DNA of 33,609 nt. It comes from Bizionia saleffrena (GTDB lineage: Bacteria; Bacteroidota; Bacteroidia; Flavobacteriales; Flavobacteriaceae). Made by a program: the position numbers and the translations under genes. This document shows, piece after piece, positions 25,496-33,518 of this stretch; positions within the stretch are counted from its first letter, which is position 1, and every line of letters starts with the position of its first letter. The DNA is taken from NCBI RefSeq assembly GCF_008086175.1, contig NZ_VSKM01000019.1, positions 1 through 33,609 of the forward strand, written 5' to 3'. The notes below the pieces were generated by a model, which did no database searches, was not told the origin of the DNA, and saw only the letters and a list, made by a program, of their open reading frames with translations.

Positions 25496-25563
25496 TACTA
25501 AATTCAGTCACTAACAAGGCCTTTGTTTAGAATGAATCTAAATAAAAAAATAAAATTTAAGAA

Positions 25564-26451
25564 ATGAGTCATCAAAAAAATGTCGCTACAGGGTTTTATA
25601 AAGAAACCAAGGTAGACGACGATGTTTTTGTGTTAACGTTTCATAATGAAACTAAAGATTCTCAGCTTGTAACACGAAATATAGGGAGTAATTTTATTCA
25701 GTTTCATTTTAGCATTAAAGGATCGAGCACTTTTAATTTTAATAATGGTAGGTATGGTCTAGATGTTTTAGAAGAAAACTCCTTGTTGCTGTACAATCCG
25801 CAGCGCGAGTTACCTATTGATTTGGAGATTAAACCAAATTCTTGGTTAATTACCGTGCTTATTTCTATTAAAAAATTTCACGGATTGTTTTCTCAAGAAG
25901 CCGACTATATCACGTTTTTAAGTCATGATAATCGCGACAAAAAATACTACAAAGACGGAAAAATATCGCCGTCGATGGCTATTGTACTAAATCAGTTAAT
26001 TCATTTTAACCTGAATGAATCTATAAAACATATTTATTTTAAAGGAAAAACTTTAGAATTACTGAGTTTGTATTTTAATAGAAGTGAGGAAACCGATGTT
26101 GAGCAATGTCCGTTTTTAGTCGATGAAACCAACGTAATTAAAATTAGAAACGCTAAAGATATTATTATAAACCGTATGGCCGAACCACCAAGTTTACAAG
26201 AACTTAGTGACGAAATAGGGTTGAGTCTTAAAAAGCTAAAAGAAGGGTTTAAGCAAATTTATGGAGACTCAGTGTTTAGTTTTCTATTAGATTATAAAAT
26301 GGAAGTCGCGCGTAAACTATTGGAGTCGGGCGATCACAATGTTAATGAAGTGGGTTTAAAAGTTGGTTATAGCACGTCTAGTCATTTTATCGCCGCCTTT
26401 AAAAAGAAATACGGCACAACGCCCAAAAAGTACTTGCAGTCTTTAGGCTAG
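25564..26451 (+). CDS. AraC-family transcription regulator next to the heme genes
   Basis: The 295-residue protein has a C-terminal AraC-type DNA-binding domain (about 200-293) with two helix-turn-helix units: LQELSDEIGLSLKKLKEGFKQIYG and VNEVGLKVGYSTSSHFIAAFKKKYGTTPKKYL. The N-terminal part (about 1-170) is a cupin-like sensing region typical of PchR-type iron or siderophore regulators, although I cannot assign its ligand. It sits divergently from the hemA operon and ahead of hemH, so control of heme genes is a reasonable inference. Confidence 0.88.
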   Translation: MSHQKNVATGFYKETKVDDDVFVLTFHNETKDSQLVTRNIGSNFIQFHFSIKGSSTFNFNNGRYGLDVLEENSLLLYNPQRELPIDLEIKPNSWLITVLISIKKFHGLFSQEADYITFLSHDNRDKKYYKDGKISPSMAIVLNQLIHFNLNESIKHIYFKGKTLELLSLYFNRSEETDVEQCPFLVDETNVIKIRNAKDIIINRMAEPPSLQELSDEIGLSLKKLKEGFKQIYGDSVFSFLLDYKMEVARKLLESGDHNVNEVGLKVGYSTSSHFIAAFKKKYGTTPKKYLQSLG

Positions 26452-26522
26452 AGAGGAGCAAATCGAATAGAATAGTAAAAGAGAATACGGTTCGTTAAAA
26501 AGAATATTACAAATTAGAGTTG

Positions 26523-26530
26523 TATTTTTG
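26523..26530 (+). promoter_or_regulatory. Putative -7 box of hemH promoter
   Basis: TATTTTTG matches TAnnTTTG, 70 bases before the chosen hemH start at 26600. It overlaps the alternative TTG start at 26528, which argues that 26528 is not the true start. Confidence 0.6.
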
Positions 26531-26599
26531 CAATTCGAAAATTCAATAAAATTAGGGCACTATCTAAGGTGTTATAGTTTTAAAATAGTAGACATAATA

Positions 26600-27634
26600 A
26601 TGAATAAAAAAGGAGTACTACTCGTAAATTTAGGATCGCCAGAAAGTCCAGAACCTAAAGATGTAAAAAAATACTTAGGAGAATTTTTAATGGACGAGCG
26701 GGTTATAGATGTGCCACTTTGGGCGAGAACCTTACTCGTAAAAGGTATCGTTTTAAATACACGACCAAAAGCATCGGCGGCCGCTTATAAAAAAATATGG
26801 TGGGAAGACGGTTCTCCATTAATTGTGCTTTCAGAGCAGTTACAAGAAAAAGTACAAGAGTACACCGAATTTCCTGTGGCCTTAGCAATGCGTTACGGAA
26901 GTATGACGATTAAAAAAGGTTTGCAAGAATTAGTAGATAAAGGAGTGGAGGAAGTGTTCTTAATACCCTTATACCCGCAATTTGCAATGGCAACCACAGA
27001 AACCATTCTAGTATTAGCCGAAGACATAAGAAAAGAAAGTTTCCCGGATCTAAAAATCGATTCGCTACCCGCATTTTATAATAATCCTGAGTATATTTCT
27101 GTGCTTGCCAATGCGATTAAAGACGACTTAAAACACAAAAAACACGATTACTTATTATTTTCGTATCACGGGGTTCCAGAACGTCACATTCGAAAAAGTG
27201 ATATTACCAAATCGCATTGTACTATAGATGGTTCTTGTTGTAAAACACCATCGCCAGCACACGAGTTTTGTTATAGACATCAATGTTTGGAGGTGACGCG
27301 ATTAGTTGCTGAAGAGCTAAAACTCGAAAAAGACACGTATTCAACATCGTTTCAATCGCGTTTAGGTTTCGATCAATGGTTATTACCGTATACCGATAGA
27401 ACTATCGAGAGACTAGGAAAAAGTGGTGTTGAAAATATGGCAATCGTAACCCCTGCATTTGTTAGTGATTGTTTAGAAACGCTTGAAGAAATTGCTATGG
27501 AAGGCGAAGAACTTTTTCAAGAAGTAGGAGGAAAAGAATTTAGCACCATACCGTGTTTAAACACTAATAAAGACTGGGTAGCACTTTTAGCACAATGGAT
27601 TAATGAGTGGGCGTTAGCGCCAATTAAAGCGTAA
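26600..27634 (+). CDS. hemH: Ferrochelatase with Cys-rich insertion
   Basis: The 344-residue enzyme inserts Fe2+ into protoporphyrin IX. Start: ATG at 26600 (MNKKGVLLVNLGSPESP) begins exactly where the family does; reading on to a TTG at 26528 adds 24 residues without family match that overlap a promoter box. Key residues are H190 in SYHG and the Glu in SDCLETLEE (E293). Five Cys crowd one short stretch (C207, C213, C214, C224, C229), the place where some bacterial ferrochelatases carry a [2Fe-2S] cluster. The stop abuts the ATG of the MATE gene (no gap), so the two are translated together. Confidence 0.95.
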   Translation: MNKKGVLLVNLGSPESPEPKDVKKYLGEFLMDERVIDVPLWARTLLVKGIVLNTRPKASAAAYKKIWWEDGSPLIVLSEQLQEKVQEYTEFPVALAMRYGSMTIKKGLQELVDKGVEEVFLIPLYPQFAMATTETILVLAEDIRKESFPDLKIDSLPAFYNNPEYISVLANAIKDDLKHKKHDYLLFSYHGVPERHIRKSDITKSHCTIDGSCCKTPSPAHEFCYRHQCLEVTRLVAEELKLEKDTYSTSFQSRLGFDQWLLPYTDRTIERLGKSGVENMAIVTPAFVSDCLETLEEIAMEGEELFQEVGGKEFSTIPCLNTNKDWVALLAQWINEWALAPIKA

Positions 27635-28993
27635 ATGCAAAAAGAAAACACCTCAACATATCTAGGTACAGAAACAATAAGTAAACTATTAGTTAAGCAA
27701 GCAGTTCCAGCCTCTATTGGTATTCTGGTAATGTCACTTAACATCTTGGTCGACACTATTTTTGTTGGTCACTGGATTGGCTCTACAGCTATTGCAGCCA
27801 TAAACGTGGTGTTGCCGGTCTCATTTTTTATTGCCGCTTTAGGTATGTCTATAGGTGTTGGGGGGGCGTCCATTATTTCTAGAGCTTTGGGCGCTAATAA
27901 CCACAACAAAGCACTTAAGGTTTTTGGTAACCAAATTACGTTAACCTTAATTCTTACCATTGGCTTTGTAATCGCGGGTTTATGGTTTGTAGATGCTATA
28001 ATTCCAACATTTGGAGGTAAAGGCGCTATTTTCGAACCTGCTAAAGTGTATTACAAAATTGTGTTGTACGGCGTACCATTTCTGGCGCTGTGTATGATGG
28101 GGAATAGCGTTATCCGCGCCGAAGGAAAGCCTAAATTCGCAATGTACGCGATGCTGTTTCCGTCGGTTGGGAATTTAATTTTAGACTACCTATTTATAAA
28201 CGTAATGGACTTTGGTATGGCAGGAGCCGCTTGGGCAACTACAGCATCCTATCTTATGTGTTTCACCTTTATTTTCTGGTTTTTTATGTCTAAAAACTCA
28301 GAGTTAAAAATTGATATTTCACATTTCGGATTCGATAAGTCCATCGTGTCAGAGATTTCAAGTTTAGGGTTTGTCACCTTAGCGCGCCAAGCAGTAGTGA
28401 GCATCACTTATCTGTTTATGAATAATATTTTGTACAATTTAGGTGGGGAAACTTCGGTGACCGCGTATGCCATTGTTGGGCGTATGTTAATGTTTGCTCT
28501 GTTTCCTGTTTATGGTATTACACAAGGATTTTTGCCTATTGCGGGTTATAATTATGGCGCGCACCATTACGGTCGCGTCAAAGAAACCATAGCCACCGCC
28601 TTAAAATATGCCGTTGGTTTGGCTATTGTCGTCTTTATCGTTTTAATGGTATTTCCAGAATCTATTACCCGACTGTTTACTACCAACCCCGAAGTTATAA
28701 AAGAAACCCCAAGCGCTATGCGTTGGGTGTTTGCCGTAACGCCAATCGTGGCCGTTCAGCTTATTGGTGCTGCCTATTTTCAAGCCATCGGTAAAGCCGT
28801 GCCTGCATTATTGTTAACCTTAACGCGGCAAGGGTTTATCTTTATTCCGCTTATTTTTATTCTCCCTAATTATTTCGGAGAGTTAGGCGTGTGGATGTCT
28901 TTCCCTATTTCCGATTTGTTAGCGACCATTATCACCGCTTATTTTTTAAATCGCGAAGTAAAAACTAATTTAGTACCCTCAAAAGCAAAGTAA
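27635..28993 (+). CDS. MATE-family efflux transporter
   Basis: The 452-residue protein is the usual length for a MATE transporter with 12 membrane segments and the family's two symmetrical halves: VPASIGILVMSLNILVDTIFVGHWIGSTAIAAINVVLP at the start, GVGGASIISRALGANNHNKAL after, and the matching QGFLPIAGYNYGAHHYGR and AVQLIGAAYFQAIGKAVPALLLTLTRQGFIFIPLIFIL in the second half. It would pump a compound out of the cell by exchange for H+ or Na+. The gene is wedged with no gap after hemH and a 1-base overlap before hemJ, so it may handle porphyrins or heme; its true substrate is unknown. Confidence 0.93.
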   Translation: MQKENTSTYLGTETISKLLVKQAVPASIGILVMSLNILVDTIFVGHWIGSTAIAAINVVLPVSFFIAALGMSIGVGGASIISRALGANNHNKALKVFGNQITLTLILTIGFVIAGLWFVDAIIPTFGGKGAIFEPAKVYYKIVLYGVPFLALCMMGNSVIRAEGKPKFAMYAMLFPSVGNLILDYLFINVMDFGMAGAAWATTASYLMCFTFIFWFFMSKNSELKIDISHFGFDKSIVSEISSLGFVTLARQAVVSITYLFMNNILYNLGGETSVTAYAIVGRMLMFALFPVYGITQGFLPIAGYNYGAHHYGRVKETIATALKYAVGLAIVVFIVLMVFPESITRLFTTNPEVIKETPSAMRWVFAVTPIVAVQLIGAAYFQAIGKAVPALLLTLTRQGFIFIPLIFILPNYFGELGVWMSFPISDLLATIITAYFLNREVKTNLVPSKAK

Positions 28994-29538
28994 TGGACTA
29001 TTACAATTACATCAAAGCGCTACATCTTATTTTTGTTATCACTTGGTTTGCCGGTTTATTTTACATTCCGCGATTGTTCGTGTACCAAATCGAAGCCTTC
29101 CATAAACCTTCGCCCGACAAAGAAATTCTTGGTAAGCAGCTCAAAATAATGGCCAAACGTTTGTGGTATATTATTACATGGCCTTCCGCAATATTAGCCA
29201 CAATTTTTGCCATTTGGTTACTTATTTTAGTGCCCTCGTGGTTGCAACAGTCCTGGATGCACGTTAAACTAATCTTCGTTGTATTACTTATATTATACCA
29301 CTTAAAAACACAGGTTTATTTTACGCAATTACAAAATGATGTCGTTAAAAAAACTTCCGGTTTTATGCGATTATGGAACGAGGGCGCCACTTTTATCCTG
29401 TTTGCCGTCGTGTTTTTAGTCATCTTAAGAAGCGCCATCAATTGGGTGTTTGGGGTAGTCGGTATCCTCATACTCGGTATTTTATTAATGCTCGGCTTTA
29501 AAATGTATAAACGCATCCGAGAGAAAAAAGGCGAATAA
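28993..29538 (+). CDS. hemJ: HemJ-type protoporphyrinogen IX oxidase
   Basis: The 181-residue integral membrane protein has about four to five membrane segments and the HemJ landmarks: H11 in KALHLIFVITWFAGLFYIPRLFVY near the N-terminus, a tryptophan-rich second helix, and WMHVKLIFVVLLILYH with a conserved Lys. It oxidises protoporphyrinogen IX to protoporphyrin IX, the step before HemH, and no HemG or HemY is in the window. It overlaps the MATE gene by one base (TAATG). The spectrum of related membrane proteins (UPF0093) makes the call strong because of context. Confidence 0.93.
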   Translation: MDYYNYIKALHLIFVITWFAGLFYIPRLFVYQIEAFHKPSPDKEILGKQLKIMAKRLWYIITWPSAILATIFAIWLLILVPSWLQQSWMHVKLIFVVLLILYHLKTQVYFTQLQNDVVKKTSGFMRLWNEGATFILFAVVFLVILRSAINWVFGVVGILILGILLMLGFKMYKRIREKKGE

Positions 29539-29550
29539 CCTATACGCTTT

Positions 29551-29646
29551 GGGCGTTACCCGTTTCCGCGAAAAGCGGCAACCGGTCGCGCTATCCACTA
29601 TATCTTTTGCAGAAAAAGCAAAAGGATGCCGTTTCTATCGCTAACG
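29551..29646 (-). repeat. Dispersed two-hairpin intergenic repeat, copy C (inverted)
   Basis: Read on the minus strand it gives GGCATCCTTTTGC, AAAAGATATAG, GCGCGACCGG and an ending CGCCC, in the same order as copies A and B. Hairpins: CTTTTGC (29604-29610) with GCAAAAG (29618-29624), and CCGC/GCGG (29566-29578). It follows hemJ at once and could serve as a terminator. Confidence 0.7.
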
Positions 29647-29694
29647 CAGTATAATGGTTCGATTATTGCTATATTTAATGCTTTAAAACAAGTA

Positions 29695-31146
29695 ATGAAA
29701 ATAAGAAAACTCGCCTTACGTGTCCGCATATTTTTAGCAATGATTTTGTTAGTCATGGTGTCCTCATTACTTATTGCCACCGTTTACATTTATCAATACA
29801 ACGAGGAAACCCAAGATTACCATAAGCAACGTTTAGAGCGTAAAGAAAGTGCAATCATCAATAGTTTAAAATTTGTTATCCGCGATGCGACGTATCCAGT
29901 AACGACTGAGAATATTCCGCTAATTTTTAAAACAAAAATTTACGAAGTCGCCGATGTGCATAACATTCAAATTAATCTTTACGATCTTCAAGGGTCTTTG
30001 CTAATTTCATCAAAAGCCGATTTGGCGCCCGATTTATCTAATAAATGCATCGCTGCCGAAGTTCTAAACCAATTAATAAATACGGCCTCGCATCGTTTCG
30101 AAAAAAAGGAAATAAAATTAGACGAAACCTTTCGCTCTAGCTTTCAATATATTTACGACCAGAAGTTTAAGCCGTTAGCAATTATCAATCTGCCGTATTT
30201 AGAAAACGACGATTTTCTAGCTAAAGAGCTTAACGAGTTTCTTGCGCGCTTAAGTTATACCACATTGTTAATTTTGGTAATAGCCGTAACGTTAGCCTTT
30301 TTCTTATCGAAATACATTACCAAATCGCTAAAGCAAATTAGTGATAAAATGCGAACCACGCGATTAGAAAAACGAAATGAAAAAATTAATATAGAACACA
30401 CTAGCGAAGAAATTACAGAACTTATAAAATCGTATAATAATATGATCGATGAGTTGGAGGAAAGTGCAATCATATTAGCAACAAATGAAAGAGAACGCGC
30501 GTGGCGTGAAATGGCAAAACAGGTGGCACACGAAATAAAAAATCCGTTAACGCCAATGCGATTGAGTGTTCAGAATTTTCAACGGAAATTCGATCCTAAC
30601 GATCCCGAAATATTTAATACAGTAAACGAATATACCGCTACGCTTATCCAGCAAATCGATACAATGAGTTCTATTGCCAGTGCATTCTCTAACTTTGCTA
30701 AAATGCCAGTTCAAAAAAACGAGCAACTTAACGTGGTTAAAATTGTTGATTTAGCGCTAGATATTTTTGTGGAAAACGACATCCAGTTTCATTCTAATAC
30801 AGAAGAAATAATGGCTAAATTTGATAGGTCGCAATTAATACGTATTGTAACCAATTTAATAAAAAATAGTATTCAAGCTATCCCCGAAGGGCGAACGCCA
30901 AAAATTAGTGTGAGTGTTTTAGGAGATGCCCAAAACGTCACTATTAAAGTGGCCGATAATGGACTTGGTATTGCCGAAGAAAATAGTGTAAAAATATTCG
31001 AGCCCAAGTTTACGACCAAATCCAGCGGGATGGGATTAGGCTTAGGAATGATTAAAAACATACTGGAAACTTATAACGGATCGATTACCTTCGAAACAGA
31101 GAAAAACGTGGGAACGACCTTTACTGTTACGTTTCCTAAAGAATAA
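29695..31146 (+). CDS. Sensor histidine kinase (NtrY-like), membrane bound
   Basis: The 483-residue protein has two membrane segments (about 11-32 and 188-205) around a 150-residue extracytoplasmic sensor region, a HAMP linker (about 206-255), the phospho-acceptor H279 in VAHEIKNPLTPMRL (278-291), and the ATPase N-, G- and F-boxes (NLIKNSIQA, DNGLGI, KFTTKSSGMGLGLGM). Start: the ATG at 29626 lies inside the repeat at 29551-29646 and adds 23 residues without a match, so the ATG at 29695 (MKIRKLALRVRIFLAMI, a classic membrane start) is preferred. No response regulator is next to it, so the partner and signal are unknown. Confidence 0.9.
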   Translation: MKIRKLALRVRIFLAMILLVMVSSLLIATVYIYQYNEETQDYHKQRLERKESAIINSLKFVIRDATYPVTTENIPLIFKTKIYEVADVHNIQINLYDLQGSLLISSKADLAPDLSNKCIAAEVLNQLINTASHRFEKKEIKLDETFRSSFQYIYDQKFKPLAIINLPYLENDDFLAKELNEFLARLSYTTLLILVIAVTLAFFLSKYITKSLKQISDKMRTTRLEKRNEKINIEHTSEEITELIKSYNNMIDELEESAIILATNERERAWREMAKQVAHEIKNPLTPMRLSVQNFQRKFDPNDPEIFNTVNEYTATLIQQIDTMSSIASAFSNFAKMPVQKNEQLNVVKIVDLALDIFVENDIQFHSNTEEIMAKFDRSQLIRIVTNLIKNSIQAIPEGRTPKISVSVLGDAQNVTIKVADNGLGIAEENSVKIFEPKFTTKSSGMGLGLGMIKNILETYNGSITFETEKNVGTTFTVTFPKE

Positions 31147-31168
31147 TTACTAATTAAAATTTATAGAT

Positions 31169-31951
31169 ATGAATTATAAAAACATACTTACCGCGTTTAA
31201 TAACGGTATTACAACCATTACTATTAACAGACCCACTAAATTAAACGCTTTAAACATAGCAACAATTCAGGAGTTGCACACCGCTTTCGATACGGCCGAT
31301 AAAGAGGCGAACACTAAAGTAATTTTAATTACAGGAAGTGGAGAAAAAGCATTCGTCGCAGGTGCCGATATTAGCGAATTTGCAGATTTTGATGTGGCTA
31401 GCGGTGCCGATTTAGCGGCTAAAGGGCAAGAGTTATTATTCGATTTCGTCGACAATTTAAGTACTCCGGTAATTGCGGTCGTAAATGGTTTTGCATTGGG
31501 TGGCGGACTGGAATTAGCAATGGCTTCGCATTTTAGAATAGCGAGTACCAACGCAAAAATGGGATTGCCAGAAACGTCTCTCGGTGTTATTCCTGGATAT
31601 GGAGGTACGCAACGTTTACCACAATTAGTGGGTAAAGGGCGCGCTATGGAATTGGTAATGACGGCCGGAATGATAGATGCTGCTACCGCAAAAGAATACG
31701 GTTTAGTAAACCACGTTGTGGAATTAGAAGCATTAATGCCATTAGCAGAAAAGATAGCCGGTAAAATTATGAAAAACTCATCAGTAGCGATTAGTAAAGC
31801 GATTACCGCGGTAAATGCTAATTTTAAAGTGGGCGTTAATGGTTTTGAAACCGAGGTTAAAGAGTTTGGGAACTGCTTCGGTACCGAAGATTTTAAAGAA
31901 GGAACAACAGCCTTTTTAGAGAAAAGAAAAGCTGATTTCTCAGGAAAATAG
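31169..31951 (+). CDS. Enoyl-CoA hydratase/isomerase family protein
   Basis: The 260-residue crotonase-fold protein should add water to the double bond of enoyl-CoA in fatty acid breakdown. Both catalytic Glu are present with the usual 20-residue spacing: E115 in GGGLELAMASHFRIAS and E135 in GLPETSLGVIPGYGG; AFVAGADISEF (61-71) forms the CoA oxyanion hole region. Distinguishing hydratase from isomerase or dehydrase by sequence is uncertain. It is 22 bases downstream of the kinase gene and ends the run before the AT-rich gap. Confidence 0.92.
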   Translation: MNYKNILTAFNNGITTITINRPTKLNALNIATIQELHTAFDTADKEANTKVILITGSGEKAFVAGADISEFADFDVASGADLAAKGQELLFDFVDNLSTPVIAVVNGFALGGGLELAMASHFRIASTNAKMGLPETSLGVIPGYGGTQRLPQLVGKGRAMELVMTAGMIDAATAKEYGLVNHVVELEALMPLAEKIAGKIMKNSSVAISKAITAVNANFKVGVNGFETEVKEFGNCFGTEDFKEGTTAFLEKRKADFSGK

Positions 31952-32082
31952 ATTTTTAGTTTATAATGTTTAATTGCAGGGATAAACTTTATTAATCGTG
32001 TAATAGCTTTTAGCGAGTTATAATAATGACGTCTTTAATTATGATGTTTTAAATTTACACAGTGTATAACGTTTCAATAAAA

Positions 32083-32111
32083 AAAAAGTCCTTCAATCGA
32101 AGGGCTTTTTT
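32083..32111 (+). terminator. Intrinsic terminator after the enoyl-CoA hydratase gene
   Basis: AAAAAGTCCTTC pairs with GAAGGGCTTTTT (one G-T pair) around a short loop and ends in T. It is about 130 bases downstream of the stop. Confidence 0.8.
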
Positions 32112-32703
32112 AGGTTAATAAATAAACGTAATACCGTTTTATTATCATTTAAAATAATCTTCTTAGTTTTTTATTAGCTGGAATTGCTGAGTCCGTAAAA
32201 GGTCAAAATGTAGAGTATTTACTTCCTCTAAGGGGTTAATCTTTTTACCAAATGATTTTTTATGCTAAATTAGAATCAACATAGCCGCACTTCTAGACCA
32301 CTAATACCCATTAAAAAAAGTGATTAATAGTCTCATAAAGCTTAAAAACTACTTCCTTTATTTCGGCACTACGGTTTCCCGTAAATAGACCATCTCATAA
32401 TCATTTACATTTGATATTATAAAAAAACTAGTTTATGGATAAGTCAGCTAGGAGATGAATTTTATAGTTAAAAAGTAATTAATGTGATTGGAAAGTTCAT
32501 TAAGAATTAATTTTAGTTTTTACGATTTTTTACAATAAATTAGAATAAGTAATTTCTATATTGTGGGAGCTACTATTTCAGTCGTTTTCCATATCCAGTT
32601 ACCTGCTTTTGGTAATTGTAATTAATAGCAATTTTAATCTGAAAACAACGCATATACCATCTGTTGAGGTGGTAAAGTATTGATTATATATTCATATAAC
32701 TAA
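32112..32703. other. AT-rich gene-free stretch
   Basis: I see no gene-like reading frame in either direction across about 590 bases. It contains a palindrome of the ACGGTTT/CCGTAA kind (32369-32385), a TAnnTTTG match (TACATTTG at 32406-32413) with no gene behind it, and short stop-filled frames. It may hold decayed sequence or a small RNA. Confidence 0.5.
32369..32385. promoter_or_regulatory. Imperfect palindrome of the ACGGTTT/CCGTAA kind
   Basis: TACGG and CCGTA flank TTTC. It resembles the perfect site at 1975-1996 (both read ACGGTTT followed by CCGTAA), and lies about 25 bases before a TACATTTG box. Confidence 0.35.
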
Positions 32704-32717
32704 GTTGGCAGTAATAT
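32704..32717. repeat. Left inverted repeat around the XRE gene pair
   Basis: GTTGGCAGTAATAT matches the complement of 33472-33485 in 13 of 14 bases. With its partner it brackets exactly the two-gene unit, as an inserted cassette would. Confidence 0.45.
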
Positions 32718-32720
32718 AAC

Positions 32721-32927
32721 CTAAACCCAATCTGAATCTTCCAAAGTAAAGATTTCGCTAATTTCAACTTCGAAAATTTGAGCTAATCTTAAAGCTAAAA
32801 CTGTTGACGGAACATATTTCCCTAATTCCATTGCATTAATTGTTTGTCTACTAACTTTCGCCAATTTTGCTAATTCAGCTTGAGTAATATTTTTTTTTGC
32901 TCTTTCAACTTTAATACTATTCTTCAT
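32721..32927 (-). CDS. Small XRE-family helix-turn-helix regulator
   Basis: The 68-residue protein is a single helix-turn-helix domain of the XRE/Cro group: ITQAELAKLAKVSRQTINAMELGKYVPSTVLALRLAQIF fits the fold, and the EISEIFTLEDSDW tail is typical of short regulators that follow membrane proteins. Its start overlaps the upstream gene's stop by 11 bases, so the two are coupled. Likely role: a repressor or activator that controls the pair itself. Paired repeats at the promoter (33421-33432 and 33463-33474) are candidate binding sites. Confidence 0.92.
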   Translation of the reverse strand: MKNSIKVERAKKNITQAELAKLAKVSRQTINAMELGKYVPSTVLALRLAQIFEVEISEIFTLEDSDWV

Positions 32928-33393
32928 AATTAGCTGATTTTTTAAGTTTAGAAATTTGCCAGTTAAATCTAATAATGAAAAACAACAATACTGTGAACAT
33001 ATTAAATATCATAACCCATAAAAAGGAAAAATCGAAAATAAACAAAAACGAAAACAAAAGAATTCCATAGTTTACATAAACAGCCCAAACCAAAGACTCT
33101 AATCTGATTTTTGATATATATTCATCTTCTGATTTTTCTTTAGAAAAAGCGACAAATAAGGAACTGATAATAATTAAAATCCCGAAAATTTCATTCAGTA
33201 TATTATTTTTAACCATTCCGAACAGTTTTTTATCCGTAAAAAAGTCGTCTATAAAAATAGCAGGAACATTGAAATCTAAAAAACTTGGCTCATACTCATA
33301 AATAAGTGTAATCAAACCAATAATTGCGGATGGAATAAGAATAAACCAACCTACTCTTTTGAATTTATTGGGAAATAAATAATTTGCTTTCAT
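32917..33393 (-). CDS. Small integral membrane protein of unknown function
   Basis: The 158-residue protein has about four membrane segments (near 15-30, 60-82, 100-120, 125-142) with short loops and few polar conserved residues. I do not recognise it beyond the type often paired with short XRE regulators. It precedes the regulator on the same strand with an 11-base overlap. The N-terminus MKANYLFPNKFKRVGWFILIPSAIIGLITL suggests the start is right. Confidence 0.82.
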   Translation of the reverse strand: MKANYLFPNKFKRVGWFILIPSAIIGLITLIYEYEPSFLDFNVPAIFIDDFFTDKKLFGMVKNNILNEIFGILIIISSLFVAFSKEKSEDEYISKIRLESLVWAVYVNYGILLFSFLFIFDFSFLWVMIFNMFTVLLFFIIRFNWQISKLKKSANYEE

Positions 33394-33415
33394 AATATTA
33401 GAATTTTACTTTAAA

Positions 33416-33423
33416 CAAATGTA
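33416..33423 (-). promoter_or_regulatory. Putative promoter of the membrane protein/XRE pair
   Basis: On the minus strand TACATTTG matches TAnnTTTG, with TTG (33444-33446 on the plus strand as CAA) 20 bases upstream, near the ideal -33 spacing. It lies 22 bases before the start codon. Confidence 0.6.
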
Positions 33424-33474
33424 AAACAAATAATACTATTTGACAAACAAATTTTACATTTAGTAAAACAAATA
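33416..33474. promoter_or_regulatory. Repeated sites around the XRE operon promoter
   Basis: GTAAAACAAATA occurs twice (33421-33432, 33463-33474), 42 bases apart, which is four helical turns. AAATGTAAAA (33417-33426) and TTTTACATTT (33452-33461) form an inverted pair. Sites of this kind at a regulator's own promoter suggest autoregulation. Confidence 0.45.
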
Positions 33475-33485
33475 CTACTGCCAAC
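33472..33485. repeat. Right inverted repeat around the XRE gene pair
   Basis: ATACTACTGCCAAC, the near-perfect inverse (13 of 14) of 32704-32717; the inner 10 bases are exact. Confidence 0.45.
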
Positions 33486-33518
33486 AAAGTACTGTGGTAA
33501 AAAACAAGTAAAAACCCA

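Noticed and set aside
26528-26599. Extended hemH start at a TTG
   Set aside because: The added 24 residues have no ferrochelatase match and overlap a TATTTTTG promoter box.
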